Positions 47,609-56,738 of a DNA stretch of 64,000 nucleotides are shown here, in pieces. The stretch covers positions 338,104 through 402,103 of the forward strand of contig NZ_KV789168.1 in assembly GCF_001807485.1 (NCBI RefSeq). Direction: 5' to 3'. The position numbers and the translations under genes were made by a program. Source of the DNA: Corynebacterium sp. HMSC08A12 (lineage in GTDB: Bacteria; Actinomycetota; Actinomycetes; Mycobacteriales; Mycobacteriaceae). How positions within the stretch are numbered: the first letter of the stretch is position 1; each line of letters opens with the position of its first letter. Under the pieces are notes generated by a model. The model was not told the DNA's origin. It did no database searches and saw only the letters and a list, made by a program, of their open reading frames with translations.

Positions 47609-50542
47609 CTACAAGTTCCACTTTCCTGGTGCCGCTTTAGCGTAGTTGACACCGATTGTCTTGAAGTGCTCCGTTGCGGCGTCTATCTTTGCTTGCTCTG
47701 TTGGACGAAGTAGATGTTCACTCATCGTGCTCTTTGTCTCACGAATCATATAGAGCTTTTCTTCCCCATCCTCTTGCTTCACAATTGCCCAGTCAGGGTT
47801 GTAGGGCCCAACCGGGGTATCAATCTTGAACTGAGGGGGTAGCTTCAAGAACAGCTTGATGTCTTCACGTTCGTCTAGCAGCTCAGCGAACTGACGTTCC
47901 GCTTCCGAATCGTAAACGACGAAGTCATAATCAGTCTTTTCCTGATTTTTCACTTTGTACAGCTTGTCAAGAAAGTATTGCCTCTCTTCCAATCCGTCTC
48001 GTTGAAGCTCGGTGAGCGAGTAAACACTGCCGCCTATCTTTTCGTACTGGACACCCTCTGTGATAAGCGCAGCCAATTCAGCCTTGATTATCTCTTTCAC
48101 CATCTTGATGTAGTCATTCGGATTGGAAATGAATTCATCAAGTCGGTCGCTCTGGATAAGAATGTCAACAATCGTCGCTCGAGTCAGGGACGTCGCTTCC
48201 TGCAGCTCAGAGACTATATCCGGAAGCCGATATCCTCCTCGAAGACTCGTCATGCGACTGCTGGTCTCCCGCCCCTTCGTGCCACCGCGGGCAACGGTGA
48301 GTTTCGCTTTCTTAACTTCGATACGCAGCGGCTCAACACTTTCAGCTTTCATAATTTTCTGTACGGCATTCTTGATAAGTACATCGCGATCGACCGAGAC
48401 ACTATAGGTAGTACGCTGGCTGATCTTCTCCCATAGTTCCTCAAACTCATGCGACCTAAAATACAGCTGCTTATTAAGCTTGCGTGTCGTTCGGCTACGC
48501 TTCGACTTTACGTAATGCTTAATGTTCGCCCGCCGCAGTACTTCAATGACTGCTGCTTCTAACTGGCCGTAGTCTGCTGTCAGCCCCAAGGAGAAATCAT
48601 CAGCATCCGGAGTAAAGTCCTCGGTTACGAAGCCATCCTTGTTTAGGTAGCCACGTAGTTGCAGCTGTTCCCAGATCTCAGCGGATGCCGTAAATCCCAG
48701 ATTTCCTTTCTCTTCAGGGTCGGGCTTAGGCAGCTTAGCGAAGTCGCCTTTGCGAATGTATCCAATCGCAACGCCGGCCTTCTTGTACTCCTTTTGAAGG
48801 TTGGTGGCGAACTCTTGGTAAGACTCATTAGCGATGACGGTGAGTTGGGCAACGGAGCGGTCCGCTACACGCTCGCCGTCTTGGTTCACAGGGAGTCGCA
48901 AGCCACGCCCGATTGTTTGGCGGCGCTCGGTCTCGGATCCCATTTCACGCAATGTGCAGATCTGGAACACGTTCGGATTATCCCAGCCTTCGCGAAGCGC
49001 AGAGTGGGAGAAGATGAACCGTACAGGTTCGTCTTCACTTAGCAGCCGGGACTTGTCTTTCATAATCAGGTCGTAGGAGTCGTCATCCTTGGCGGTTACG
49101 CCTGAGGTGTCTCCGTATACTCCCTTTTTGATCTGCGAGAAGTATGCGCGCCGCAGTTCAATCGGATCCTGCGGGAGCAGGTCTTTGTATTCCGGGAATC
49201 GATCTCGTTCCTCAATGAAAAGTTCATCGAACCACTGAGCAAACTTCCCGTCGGCGGTGGTGTTGTCGGTACCTTCTCCCAGGTAGCGGGCCACCTTATC
49301 CACGAAGAAGAGACTCAGCACCTTGATGCCGAGCGGCCGCATCAGCGATTCCTTGCGGAAGTGCTCGCGGATGGTTTCACGGATCATCTCGCGGTACACG
49401 GTCTCGTCGTTACCGCCGATTGATTCTCCGACTTGGAGGATGCCGTGGTTGGTCAACTCGATAAACCCAGGACCGTCTAGATTGATTTCATTGATCCGCC
49501 AGTTGTTCTCGTACGCTGAGTTACCAGTAACCTTCTCGAGGTCTTGGTTCTGCTTCACCTTCTTCACCTGGCGGGCTAGCGATCCGTCCTTCTTACGGCA
49601 CACCAATTCGAGGCTCGCCCGCCACGGATTGCTATCGATGGAAAGAAGTTTAATGTAAGGCTTGGCGTCGCCACCATGTTCCGTTGCTTCAGCCACGACG
49701 ATCTGCTTGACCAGGCCTAGCTCATGAGCATCTACCGGATCCAAACGGTAGGTAAGGTTTCGAGTTTCGCGGTGCGTCGCACTGTAGCGAAGGATGAACG
49801 CTGGATCCATGCCTGCCAGAGCCGTCTTGGACAGCTCAGACTCCATGTTCTGCGGCTCGTCCATGAGCAGAATTGGTCGTGTTGCACGTAGGAAGTCAAT
49901 CGGCCGCAACCCGTTGAGCCTGTCGCGCGTTTGGTTCATGATCAAGTTGTTACCGCGGCCACGCACCGAGCCGATCGTCATGATCATGATCTGGATGCTT
50001 GTCGACGTCGCAAAGGATTGCACTTCTTCAGCGTTCTTGCCGCTGTAGACCATGTAGTCAAACGGGGACGCAGGGTATAGATGGCGGAAATGATCGTGCA
50101 TCAGCTCGATGCTGGTTTTCACACCTTCGCGGATCGCAACGCTTGGTACCAGAATGACGAACTTGGTGAAGTTGTACTTTTCCGCCAACTCAAAAATCGT
50201 GCGAAGGTACACATAAGTCTTGCCGGTGCCCGTCTCCATCTCGATGTCGAACTGGAGGCCGTCAATAAGGTTCTTCGCAGGTTCAAGCCCCTGCTCGTTC
50301 TGCACCACCTTGAGGTTCTCGAGCACAGTTGCTTCATCCAGCAAGAGGTTGTTGCCGACGGCCCCAACCTCTTCACTGAGATCTATGTCAAGCACCTGCT
50401 TGCTGGTCTCTGGCAGCACTCGTTCGGTATGGAACGTTGTGAGAACGTCCCCGGCGTCGTTCGGTTGGCCCTCGAACAGGTCGGTGACCGAGTCGATTGC
50501 CTGAACCTGGTACTCCTGCTTGGCATCAAACTTGAATTTCAT
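47609..50542 (-). CDS. res: Type III restriction enzyme, Res subunit
   Basis: ATP-dependent helicase-nuclease that, with Mod, cleaves DNA carrying two unmethylated sites. Walker A is FDIEMETGTGKTYVYLRTIF (Lys108), the DExx box is RPILLMDEPQNMESEL, and later superfamily 2 motifs include SALREGWDNPNVFQICTLRE and ETERRQTIGRGLRLPVN. The C-terminal nuclease domain has the PD-ExK pattern as GPYNPDWAIV and MIRETK. At 977 aa it is full length with no frame disruption. It lies 9 bp after mod and is cotranscribed with it. Confidence 0.93.
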   Translation of the reverse strand: MKFKFDAKQEYQVQAIDSVTDLFEGQPNDAGDVLTTFHTERVLPETSKQVLDIDLSEEVGAVGNNLLLDEATVLENLKVVQNEQGLEPAKNLIDGLQFDIEMETGTGKTYVYLRTIFELAEKYNFTKFVILVPSVAIREGVKTSIELMHDHFRHLYPASPFDYMVYSGKNAEEVQSFATSTSIQIMIMTIGSVRGRGNNLIMNQTRDRLNGLRPIDFLRATRPILLMDEPQNMESELSKTALAGMDPAFILRYSATHRETRNLTYRLDPVDAHELGLVKQIVVAEATEHGGDAKPYIKLLSIDSNPWRASLELVCRKKDGSLARQVKKVKQNQDLEKVTGNSAYENNWRINEINLDGPGFIELTNHGILQVGESIGGNDETVYREMIRETIREHFRKESLMRPLGIKVLSLFFVDKVARYLGEGTDNTTADGKFAQWFDELFIEERDRFPEYKDLLPQDPIELRRAYFSQIKKGVYGDTSGVTAKDDDSYDLIMKDKSRLLSEDEPVRFIFSHSALREGWDNPNVFQICTLREMGSETERRQTIGRGLRLPVNQDGERVADRSVAQLTVIANESYQEFATNLQKEYKKAGVAIGYIRKGDFAKLPKPDPEEKGNLGFTASAEIWEQLQLRGYLNKDGFVTEDFTPDADDFSLGLTADYGQLEAAVIEVLRRANIKHYVKSKRSRTTRKLNKQLYFRSHEFEELWEKISQRTTYSVSVDRDVLIKNAVQKIMKAESVEPLRIEVKKAKLTVARGGTKGRETSSRMTSLRGGYRLPDIVSELQEATSLTRATIVDILIQSDRLDEFISNPNDYIKMVKEIIKAELAALITEGVQYEKIGGSVYSLTELQRDGLEERQYFLDKLYKVKNQEKTDYDFVVYDSEAERQFAELLDEREDIKLFLKLPPQFKIDTPVGPYNPDWAIVKQEDGEEKLYMIRETKSTMSEHLLRPTEQAKIDAATEHFKTIGVNYAKAAPGKWNL

Positions 50543-50551
50543 GTTGATCCC

Positions 50552-52423
50552 TTACGCCGTCCAGAGCTCGATGCCGTTGGTCCTGCAGATTTGCGCCAAG
50601 TTGGTTTTCAGCTCGTCATCGCCTTGGAACGCATCCTCGAGCATGATGAACTGGGCTGGCTTGACCTCTATAGCTGCACGAAGCTGCGCCAGGGTCGGCT
50701 TGGTGTGTTCGTCAAGGTACGCGAGCACCAGGGTGTCTTCTTCACCGTCTTCGTCATCGACTCGGACCACCGCTTTATACGACAGGCCGTCGATATCGCG
50801 GTCACGAATCTGCTCGACCAACGAGTGACCCTGCTTGAGCAGAATCTCGGTGAGAAGGTCATCAGGGGTCGCGTCGTCATCGGCGCTTTCACGTAGATCC
50901 AACAGGTGTTGCTCAAGTCGGGTCGCGTCAATGTCAGAGTCGGTACGCCACTTGGTGAAGTTGGTGTCGGCGAGCTTGTAAGAACGGTAGCCAATATCGA
51001 ATTGAGTGGAGCGTTCATCTAAGCTTGCAGCGTAATCATTCTTAATTTTTTCACCAGCGCGATTGATACGTTCACGAGAAATTTGAGAAATACTCGTGAA
51101 ACCAGCTTTCCGAGCCTTAGATTTTTCTGATGTGGGTTCAGGCAACTGTATTTGAATGTGCCTGCGGTTACCCCCATCTTCCGCATTTAGTTGCATCACT
51201 GCATGAGCAGTAGTGCTGGAGCCGGAGAAGAAATCTAAAACTATGTCCGAATTCTTCTTACTCTTGAAAGTTGCACCTTCAACCAAGTCCCGGACTAGAG
51301 TCACAGGTTTTGGATAGTCAAAGTATCGATCCATGCCATCTAAACTGGCTAAAGCTTCAACGCCGGTCTTGTTCAGATGTTTCAATATTGAGTAAAACTT
51401 TGATCCATCTTCGCTAATTTTCCGAAGTCTGCCAACTATGTGAAAGTTTCCCTTCGGTATCAAGACATAGTCGCCTTGTTCAAGTCCACGGTTAACTTCC
51501 TCTAATTTTTCTTCGCCATGATATTCTACAATTTCTTCATAGGGACACGACCCGTACTTTCCGAACTCTTTTCGCAACCAATCATCTTGGATCCAGTACT
51601 CCTCCCCGTCCATTTCGACGACTTTCCCACGGATCTCCTTTGGCCGGAGCAATGGTGAAAAATCGGTAATTCTACGAGCGAAGGCAATTAGATAGTCATG
51701 CCCTTTAATGACTTGCTTTGCCAGCCCACCACCTTCTGCTTTTGTTACAGAGAACGTGCCGATGTGATTAGACTCTCCGAAAATTTCAGCCATTATCTTG
51801 AAAGCATTGTCAAACTCATTGTCATCTATACTCAGAAGAAACAATCCATTATTCGTAAGGAGATTTCTCGCTAGTTTCAGCCGCGGATACATCATGTTGA
51901 GCCAGTTGGAGTGGTACCGCCCCTCGGACTCCGAGTTCGACGACAGTTTCTTACCGTCTTCGCTGACCTGCTTAGACCACTCGAGGTAGGTCTCGAGTCC
52001 CTCTTTGTAGTTATCGGGGTACACGAAGTCTTTGCCGGTGTTGTACGGCGGATCGATGTAAATCATCTTGATCTTGCCGTGGTAGTGCTTCTGCAGAATC
52101 TTCAGCACTTCGAGGTTATCGCCCTCAATGAACACGTTCTTTGTCGTGTCCCAGTCTTTGGAGTTTTCCTTATCCGGGCGAAGCGTTGCAGTTGTCGGGG
52201 TCTGCGCTGCGCGCATGGCACGCTTCTTACCAGGCCAGAACAGGCCGAAGCGTTCACTGGTGTCTGAGGCGTCGCCCTCGAGCAGCTCCTTGAGTTTCTC
52301 TACGTCAATCTTGCCGTCAGCAATCGCTTCGGGTGCCAAATCGGCGATCTGCTCGGCCAGCTCGGTACGGAACTCGGGGCTGCTGCCAGGAACTTCGTTG
52401 ATAATGTCTTGCTCCTCGCTCAT
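50552..52423 (-). CDS. mod: Type III DNA methyltransferase, Mod subunit
   Basis: N6-adenine methyltransferase and recognition subunit of the type III system, beta-class order: catalytic motif IV DPPYNTGKDF at residues 124-133, and the AdoMet motif VLDFFSGSSTTAHAVMQL near residue 395. The 623-aa length is normal. Residues of about 175-465 are encoded by clearly AT-richer DNA (sampled lines 30-52% GC) than both ends (58-60%), suggesting exchange of the central recognition segment. No simple-sequence repeat for phase variation is seen. AAGGGAAG precedes the ATG. Confidence 0.93.
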   Translation of the reverse strand: MSEEQDIINEVPGSSPEFRTELAEQIADLAPEAIADGKIDVEKLKELLEGDASDTSERFGLFWPGKKRAMRAAQTPTTATLRPDKENSKDWDTTKNVFIEGDNLEVLKILQKHYHGKIKMIYIDPPYNTGKDFVYPDNYKEGLETYLEWSKQVSEDGKKLSSNSESEGRYHSNWLNMMYPRLKLARNLLTNNGLFLLSIDDNEFDNAFKIMAEIFGESNHIGTFSVTKAEGGGLAKQVIKGHDYLIAFARRITDFSPLLRPKEIRGKVVEMDGEEYWIQDDWLRKEFGKYGSCPYEEIVEYHGEEKLEEVNRGLEQGDYVLIPKGNFHIVGRLRKISEDGSKFYSILKHLNKTGVEALASLDGMDRYFDYPKPVTLVRDLVEGATFKSKKNSDIVLDFFSGSSTTAHAVMQLNAEDGGNRRHIQIQLPEPTSEKSKARKAGFTSISQISRERINRAGEKIKNDYAASLDERSTQFDIGYRSYKLADTNFTKWRTDSDIDATRLEQHLLDLRESADDDATPDDLLTEILLKQGHSLVEQIRDRDIDGLSYKAVVRVDDEDGEEDTLVLAYLDEHTKPTLAQLRAAIEVKPAQFIMLEDAFQGDDELKTNLAQICRTNGIELWTA

Positions 52424-52467
52424 TGTTCTTCCCTTTGACTACCTTCGTTTACACCTTGATCTGCCAC

Positions 52468-52473
52468 AGGATA
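52468..52473 (-). promoter_or_regulatory. Possible -10 element for the mod-res operon
   Basis: On the reverse strand TATCCT lies 44 bp before the mod ATG. No convincing -35 was found. The rest of the 538-bp gap (52424-52961) is AT-rich and holds the possible ORF remnant described next. Confidence 0.3.
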
Positions 52474-52569
52474 GTGAACAGCTCTCTATTTAAACGCCTG
52501 CCTTGAAGCGATTGTCTAAACAGGATAGGCAGTTTATCGACATTATTGTCGTAGGACTCGCTTCCCTGT

Positions 52570-52779
52570 TCAATACCGCCCCACGATCGAATCGATCTTT
52601 CCGTCAAGATTTAGAGGCTTCTTTAACCGATTTTTCAATAGGGTATTCAAATGGGATGGGCTTCTTCCGCAGGTCACATCACTATTTTCAGGCTGCCGAT
52701 CAACTTGCTTGCGCGGTGCACCTTGGCCATGGATTGGTTTTCGAGCAATCTTTTCCAAGTCGACTACGCGCAGATCCAT
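52570..52779 (-). pseudogene. Possible small gene or 3' remnant upstream of mod
   Basis: From the ATG a 69-aa frame reads MDLRVVDLEKIARKPIHGQG and ends in IDSIVGRY. The same frame stays open 34 codons further upstream, without ATG or GTG, through AIPADKARFDDCSFGSAEPV, which looks like real protein. AGGAG precedes an in-frame ATT at 52881. It could be the 3' part of a gene that lost its 5' end when the island formed, or a short gene with an odd start. No family is recognised. Confidence 0.25.
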
Positions 52780-52961
52780 CCTCTCTACTGCATCTTCTTG
52801 GTTAGGTATCTCACCGTCATCGTTAACTGGCTCTGCGCTCCCGAAACTGCAATCATCGAAACGAGCTTTGTCTGCAGGAATTGCTATCTCCTGTAATACT
52901 CATTCCCTAGCCACCCCACACCCCGCCGCTCCCCCAAACCCCGGGGCGTACCCTGGTGGCC

Positions 52962-54053
52962 ATGAGTGAATTCTTCCCAACCGAAACGTTTAGCAAGCGT
53001 CTCTCCACCGTCCGCGACATCGCCACACAGGCTGGCCTGGACGGCGTGATCGCCACCCCCGGTCCGGACATGGAGTACCTGATCTCGTCGAAGATCACCA
53101 CGCACGAGCGGTTCACGGCTCTGGTTCTTACTAAGGACGCCACCCGCATCATCGTTCCCGGCGTGGATGTCGCTGACCTGAAGAAGTCCGTGGCGGGCAA
53201 GCTCGGTGTGGAGATCATCGGGTGGAACGACGGCGAAGACCCCTACGGCTACATCACCGAAGGCTCCTATGCCGTCAGCGCTGCCATGACCGCCGACCAC
53301 CTGCTGGAACTGCAGTCCCGCGGCATTTCCACCGTGAATGCCACTCAGGTGCTCGCCCAGGCGTTCATCCGCAAGGACGATGAAGAGCTTGCCGAGCTGC
53401 GCCGCGCCAGCGCCGCCATCGACGAGGTTCACCGCCAGGTTCCGAACCTGCTGCGCGCAGGCGTGACCGAGAACGACGTGGCCAAGGAACTGGAACGCCT
53501 GATCCTTGAAGAGCACGAGGTGGTGGACTTCATCATCGTCGGCTCCGGCCCGCACGGCGCGGACCCGCACCACGACCACTCCGACCGTGTGATCGAGTCC
53601 GGCGACGTGGTTGTTGTCGACATCGGCGGCACCCTGGCCAGCGGCTACCACTCGGACTGCACCCGCACCTACGTCGTCGGCGAACCCACTGACGAGCAGC
53701 AGAAGATCTACGACGTGCTGCAGCGCGCCCAGGAGGCCGGGCTCGAGTTCGCCAAGCCCGGTGTGACGGCCGGCGAGGTGGACAAGGTCGTCCGTGACAT
53801 CATCGACGAAGCCGGCTACGGCGAGTACTACATCCACCGCACCGGCCACGGAATCGGCCTATCCTGCCACGAAGAGCCGTACATCATCGCCGGCAACGAC
53901 TTCGTAATCGAGGAGGGCATGGCTTTCTCCATCGAACCCGGCATCTACATCCCCGGTCAGTGGGGCGCACGCATCGAGGACATTGTGATTGTGGCGTCCA
54001 AAAAGGTAGAGCCCATCAACACAACACCCCACGAGCTTGTGCGCGTGGGGTGA
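52962..54053 (+). CDS. pepQ: M24 family Xaa-Pro peptidase
   Basis: Cytoplasmic dimetal aminopeptidase P/prolidase family enzyme hydrolysing X-Pro bonds. A creatinase-like N-terminal domain (residues 1 to about 125) precedes the pita-bread catalytic domain. Metal ligands are visible: two Asp in VDIGGTLASGYHSDCTRTY, His in HRTGHGIGLSCHEEP, Glu in FSIEPGIYI and Glu in GARIEDIV. The ATG at MSEFFPTETF gives 363 aa; a GTG two codons earlier is also possible. A TAATAC -10-like sequence lies about 65 bp upstream. Confidence 0.9.
   Translation: MSEFFPTETFSKRLSTVRDIATQAGLDGVIATPGPDMEYLISSKITTHERFTALVLTKDATRIIVPGVDVADLKKSVAGKLGVEIIGWNDGEDPYGYITEGSYAVSAAMTADHLLELQSRGISTVNATQVLAQAFIRKDDEELAELRRASAAIDEVHRQVPNLLRAGVTENDVAKELERLILEEHEVVDFIIVGSGPHGADPHHDHSDRVIESGDVVVVDIGGTLASGYHSDCTRTYVVGEPTDEQQKIYDVLQRAQEAGLEFAKPGVTAGEVDKVVRDIIDEAGYGEYYIHRTGHGIGLSCHEEPYIIAGNDFVIEEGMAFSIEPGIYIPGQWGARIEDIVIVASKKVEPINTTPHELVRVG
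54025..54052. terminator. Stem-loop overlapping the pepQ stop codon
   Basis: CACCCCACG and CGTGGGGTG form a perfect 9-bp stem around a 10-nt loop. There is no T-tract on the + side. It sits between two convergent genes and may act in both directions. Confidence 0.4.
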
Positions 54054-54083
54054 GTGAAGACGGGCTGGATGTCTTAGCTGGAA

Positions 54084-55613
54084 TTAGCGGACATCCACGA
54101 ACAGCTTGAGGATCCACTTGCGGGCCAGGAACATGACTGCGCCCAGGCCGACCATCACCGCGAACATCGCGACGAAGTAGATCCGCTCCGCGGAGCCATC
54201 CTCCGGGTTGTAGAAAGCCGCCAGGCTGCCGGAAAGGGACGTGCCCAAGCTGATCGACAGCAACCACAGGCCGAACATACGGGTGGGGAATGCCTTCGGG
54301 GCCAAGCGGGTGGCCATGGAGTTGCCCACGGGGCTCAGCATCAGCTCGCCCATGGTGAACAGGAACAGGATCAGCACCATGGCCCACATCGGAGTGGAGT
54401 TAGCTCCGCCACCGGCGAACGGGAGGAACAGCAGCAGTGCTCCACCGATCACAACCAGTGCCATAGAGAACTTCGCTGCGTAGGAAGGCTGCTTGTCCCC
54501 CAACTTCGTCCACATCGCGCCGAACACGGCAGCGAACAAGATGATGAATAGCGGGTTGATGGACTGCACCACGCCCGGAGGAATCTCCATGCCGAAGAGG
54601 TTGCGGTTCAGGCGCTCGTCGGAGTACACAGCAATCACGGTGAACTGCTGCTGGAATAGCGACCAGAACGCGACCGAAGCCACGAACATGGGGATAAAAC
54701 CGACCAGGCGGGAACGCTCGACGTCCGTGACCAGCTGAGAACGGTACATCTGCACCCACAGCACAACGGCAATGATGGCGGCCAGGAGGGCGGTCACGTT
54801 GGACAGCTGACCAACCTTCAGCACCCCGGTGATGAACAGCAGTACGAAAACCACGATCGCTGCAGCAGCCCCAATGAATACCGGGAGGTACTTCTTACGC
54901 GGCAGCGGGTTAACAACCTCGTGGCCCGCGTCCTGAATGGTCTGCTTACGCAAGAGGGTGTACTGCACCAGGCCGATGGCCATCATCAGGGCGGCGGCGC
55001 CGAAGCCCCAGTGGAAGCCCTTCCAGCCCCATAGCGCGTTGGTAATCAGCGGGCCGAGCAGGCCACCGATGTTCACGCCCATGTAGTAGATGGAGAAGCC
55101 ACCGTCGCGGCGAGGATCATCGCGATCGTAGAGGTCGCCCAGGACCACCTGCGAGGTCGTCTTGAGGGCACCGGAGCCAACGGCAATGAACACCAGGCCC
55201 AGGATCACGCCAATGTAGCCCGGCATAAGTGCCAGGCTGATGTGACCGAGCATGACCAGCACCGCCGAGTAGTACAGGGTGCGTTCTGCCGATAGGATGC
55301 GGTCGGCAACCCACGCGCCGGCCACACCGGTGAGGTACACCAAGCCGCCGTAGGCGCCGACGATGGAGGTCGCGGTGCTCTTGTCCATGCCAAGGCCACC
55401 GTCAGCCACGGAGTAGTAGAGGTAGAAGGCAAGCAGGGCCTGGAGGCCGTAGAAGCTGAAGCGCTCCCACATCTCCACGCCGGAGAGGTTAGCTAGGCCG
55501 AAGGGGTGGCCGAAGAAAGTCCGTTCGTTCTGGTGCGCGCTAGAAGAATGCGCGGTTGCTGTGGAGGCTCCGTCTGGTGCGGGAGAATCCTCCGGGTTCG
55601 GTTGAGAAGTCAT
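54084..55613 (-). CDS. dtpT: POT family proton-dependent oligopeptide transporter
   Basis: Major-facilitator peptide importer taking up di- and tripeptides with protons. The ExxER motif is in VEMWERFSFYGLQALLAFYL; the PTR2 signature region reads GSGALKTTSQVVLGDLYDR and GGFSIYYMGVNIGGLLGPLI. About fourteen hydrophobic segments lie in 509 aa, with a Ser/Ala-rich cytoplasmic N-terminus. It converges on the X-Pro peptidase gene; together they could serve peptide nutrition, though they are not one operon. Confidence 0.93.
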   Translation of the reverse strand: MTSQPNPEDSPAPDGASTATAHSSSAHQNERTFFGHPFGLANLSGVEMWERFSFYGLQALLAFYLYYSVADGGLGMDKSTATSIVGAYGGLVYLTGVAGAWVADRILSAERTLYYSAVLVMLGHISLALMPGYIGVILGLVFIAVGSGALKTTSQVVLGDLYDRDDPRRDGGFSIYYMGVNIGGLLGPLITNALWGWKGFHWGFGAAALMMAIGLVQYTLLRKQTIQDAGHEVVNPLPRKKYLPVFIGAAAAIVVFVLLFITGVLKVGQLSNVTALLAAIIAVVLWVQMYRSQLVTDVERSRLVGFIPMFVASVAFWSLFQQQFTVIAVYSDERLNRNLFGMEIPPGVVQSINPLFIILFAAVFGAMWTKLGDKQPSYAAKFSMALVVIGGALLLFLPFAGGGANSTPMWAMVLILFLFTMGELMLSPVGNSMATRLAPKAFPTRMFGLWLLSISLGTSLSGSLAAFYNPEDGSAERIYFVAMFAVMVGLGAVMFLARKWILKLFVDVR

Positions 55614-55740
55614 TCGTTAATTCCATCACACCCATCGCGGATAAACGAAGCTATTCGCTGAGTTTTCTGTAGATTGGTGGGATTTGGCGGCTAGCTCAGG
55701 CACAGTGTCAGACCCAGTAGGGCAGACCAAGTAGCAAGAA

Positions 55741-55769
55741 AAGAAAAAGCACGGCCCGAAAGCCGTGCT
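55741..55769 (-). terminator. Rho-independent terminator of tRNA-Glu
   Basis: On the reverse strand AGCACGGC, a 6-nt loop and GCCGTGCT form an 8-bp stem followed by TTTTTCTT. It lies 12 bp past the tRNA 3' end. Confidence 0.85.
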
Positions 55770-55781
55770 AAAAAAATTTTG

Positions 55782-55854
55782 TACCCCGTACGGGATTTGA
55801 ACCCGTGTTACCGGCGTGAGAGGCCGGCGTCCTAGGCCGCTAGACGAACGGGGC
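55782..55854 (-). tRNA. tRNA-Glu (CTC)
   Basis: The 73-nt cloverleaf reads GCCCCGTTCGTCTAGCGG at the 5' end. The anticodon stem CCGGC/GCCGG encloses the loop CTCTCAC, giving anticodon CTC (GAG codons). The T arm is ACGGGTTCAAATCCCGT. The acceptor stem has a G1-U72 wobble. CCA is not encoded. The gene stands alone in the gap between the POT transporter and the HD hydrolase. Confidence 0.95.
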
Positions 55855-55965
55855 ATTGTTCGTTCGTTGTATTCGTAGCGAACGAAAGGTAACTCTACAC
55901 AGTAGTCCCTTTTCCTACCTAATCCGCAGGTGGCGCGGTGTTTTTACAGCCACGCCACACACCAC

Positions 55966-56571
55966 CTACAGCGCGCGCAGCTCCGCGACCTTCTCCTCCA
56001 ACACCGCGACCAACGGGTTGCCCGGTATCCGCTTGGCCGCCACCTCGCTCACCGCACCGTACCACCACTGCTGCTTTTCCTTGCCGGAGTTGAAACGACC
56101 CCACAGCTCGTCACCGATCTCGGAGTGGTCGGCCAGGATCGAAAGCAGGTTGTGTAGCTTATCAGCCACAGAAACGATCACGGAGCCCTCATCGGCGCCG
56201 GAAAGGTGCGCCAGGTAGGCATCGGAGCGTTCCTGCCAGTCACTTATGCTGTCGTCCTTCGTCACCCCCAGCACCAGCTCCACTACGCGGTCGCCGAAAT
56301 CCTCCCGCATTTGCGCCTCGGAGTACTCCTCCGGCACGTCCTCCAGAATGTCGTGGAACAGCGCAGCGCTAAGCACGTCCTCGTCATCCGTGACCGTGCT
56401 GGCCAGGTGCATCACGCCGAAGATGTGAGAAACATACGGAATGTCAGTGCCCTTGCGGGTGTGGTTGCGGTGCGCGTACGCCGCCACGTTTATGGCGCTC
56501 AGCAGTCGCGGCGAGGTCGCCACATCCAGCAGCTGCGCGCCCACTGCTGCGCGAGTAGTTGCATCGGTCAT
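55966..56571 (-). CDS. HD-domain metal-dependent hydrolase (RelA/SpoT hydrolase-like)
   Basis: Short HD-domain protein like the hydrolase half of RelA/SpoT or MESH1. Ligands are visible: His in DIPYVSHIFGVMHLAS, His-Asp in AALFHDILEDVPEEY, and Asp in VSVADKLHNLLSI. No synthetase, TGS or ACT domain follows. At 201 aa it could be a small (p)ppGpp hydrolase, or act on another nucleotide. The ATG at MTDATTRAAVG has AGGAGA 6 nt upstream. Confidence 0.82.
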   Translation of the reverse strand: MTDATTRAAVGAQLLDVATSPRLLSAINVAAYAHRNHTRKGTDIPYVSHIFGVMHLASTVTDDEDVLSAALFHDILEDVPEEYSEAQMREDFGDRVVELVLGVTKDDSISDWQERSDAYLAHLSGADEGSVIVSVADKLHNLLSILADHSEIGDELWGRFNSGKEKQQWWYGAVSEVAAKRIPGNPLVAVLEEKVAELRAL

Positions 56572-56723
56572 CGTCGATCTCCTGTCCAATCAGCCCGGCA
56601 CTTCCCGGGAACACTCACGACTATAGGAAGGCACTCAGACAACCCTTCGCCCGGCGCGTTTCCCTGTTCGATTTTTGTGACGCCCCCACGCCGCGGCCTG
56701 CCACAAAAACGCCTATCACCAGG

Positions 56724-56729
56724 TATCTT
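56724..56729 (+). promoter_or_regulatory. -10 element for a possibly leaderless yihY transcript
   Basis: TATCTT ends 9 nt before the ATG and no purine-rich ribosome binding site lies between. Confidence 0.35.
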
Positions 56730-56738
56730 CAATAGCTG

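Noticed and set aside
52503..52805. A 100-codon + strand frame upstream of pepQ
   Set aside because: TTG start, no ribosome binding site, low-complexity ending and no recognisable family; the opposite strand looks more protein-like.
55626..55856. A 76-codon frame running through the tRNA gene
   Set aside because: It is made of tRNA-Glu and its terminator; no coding character.
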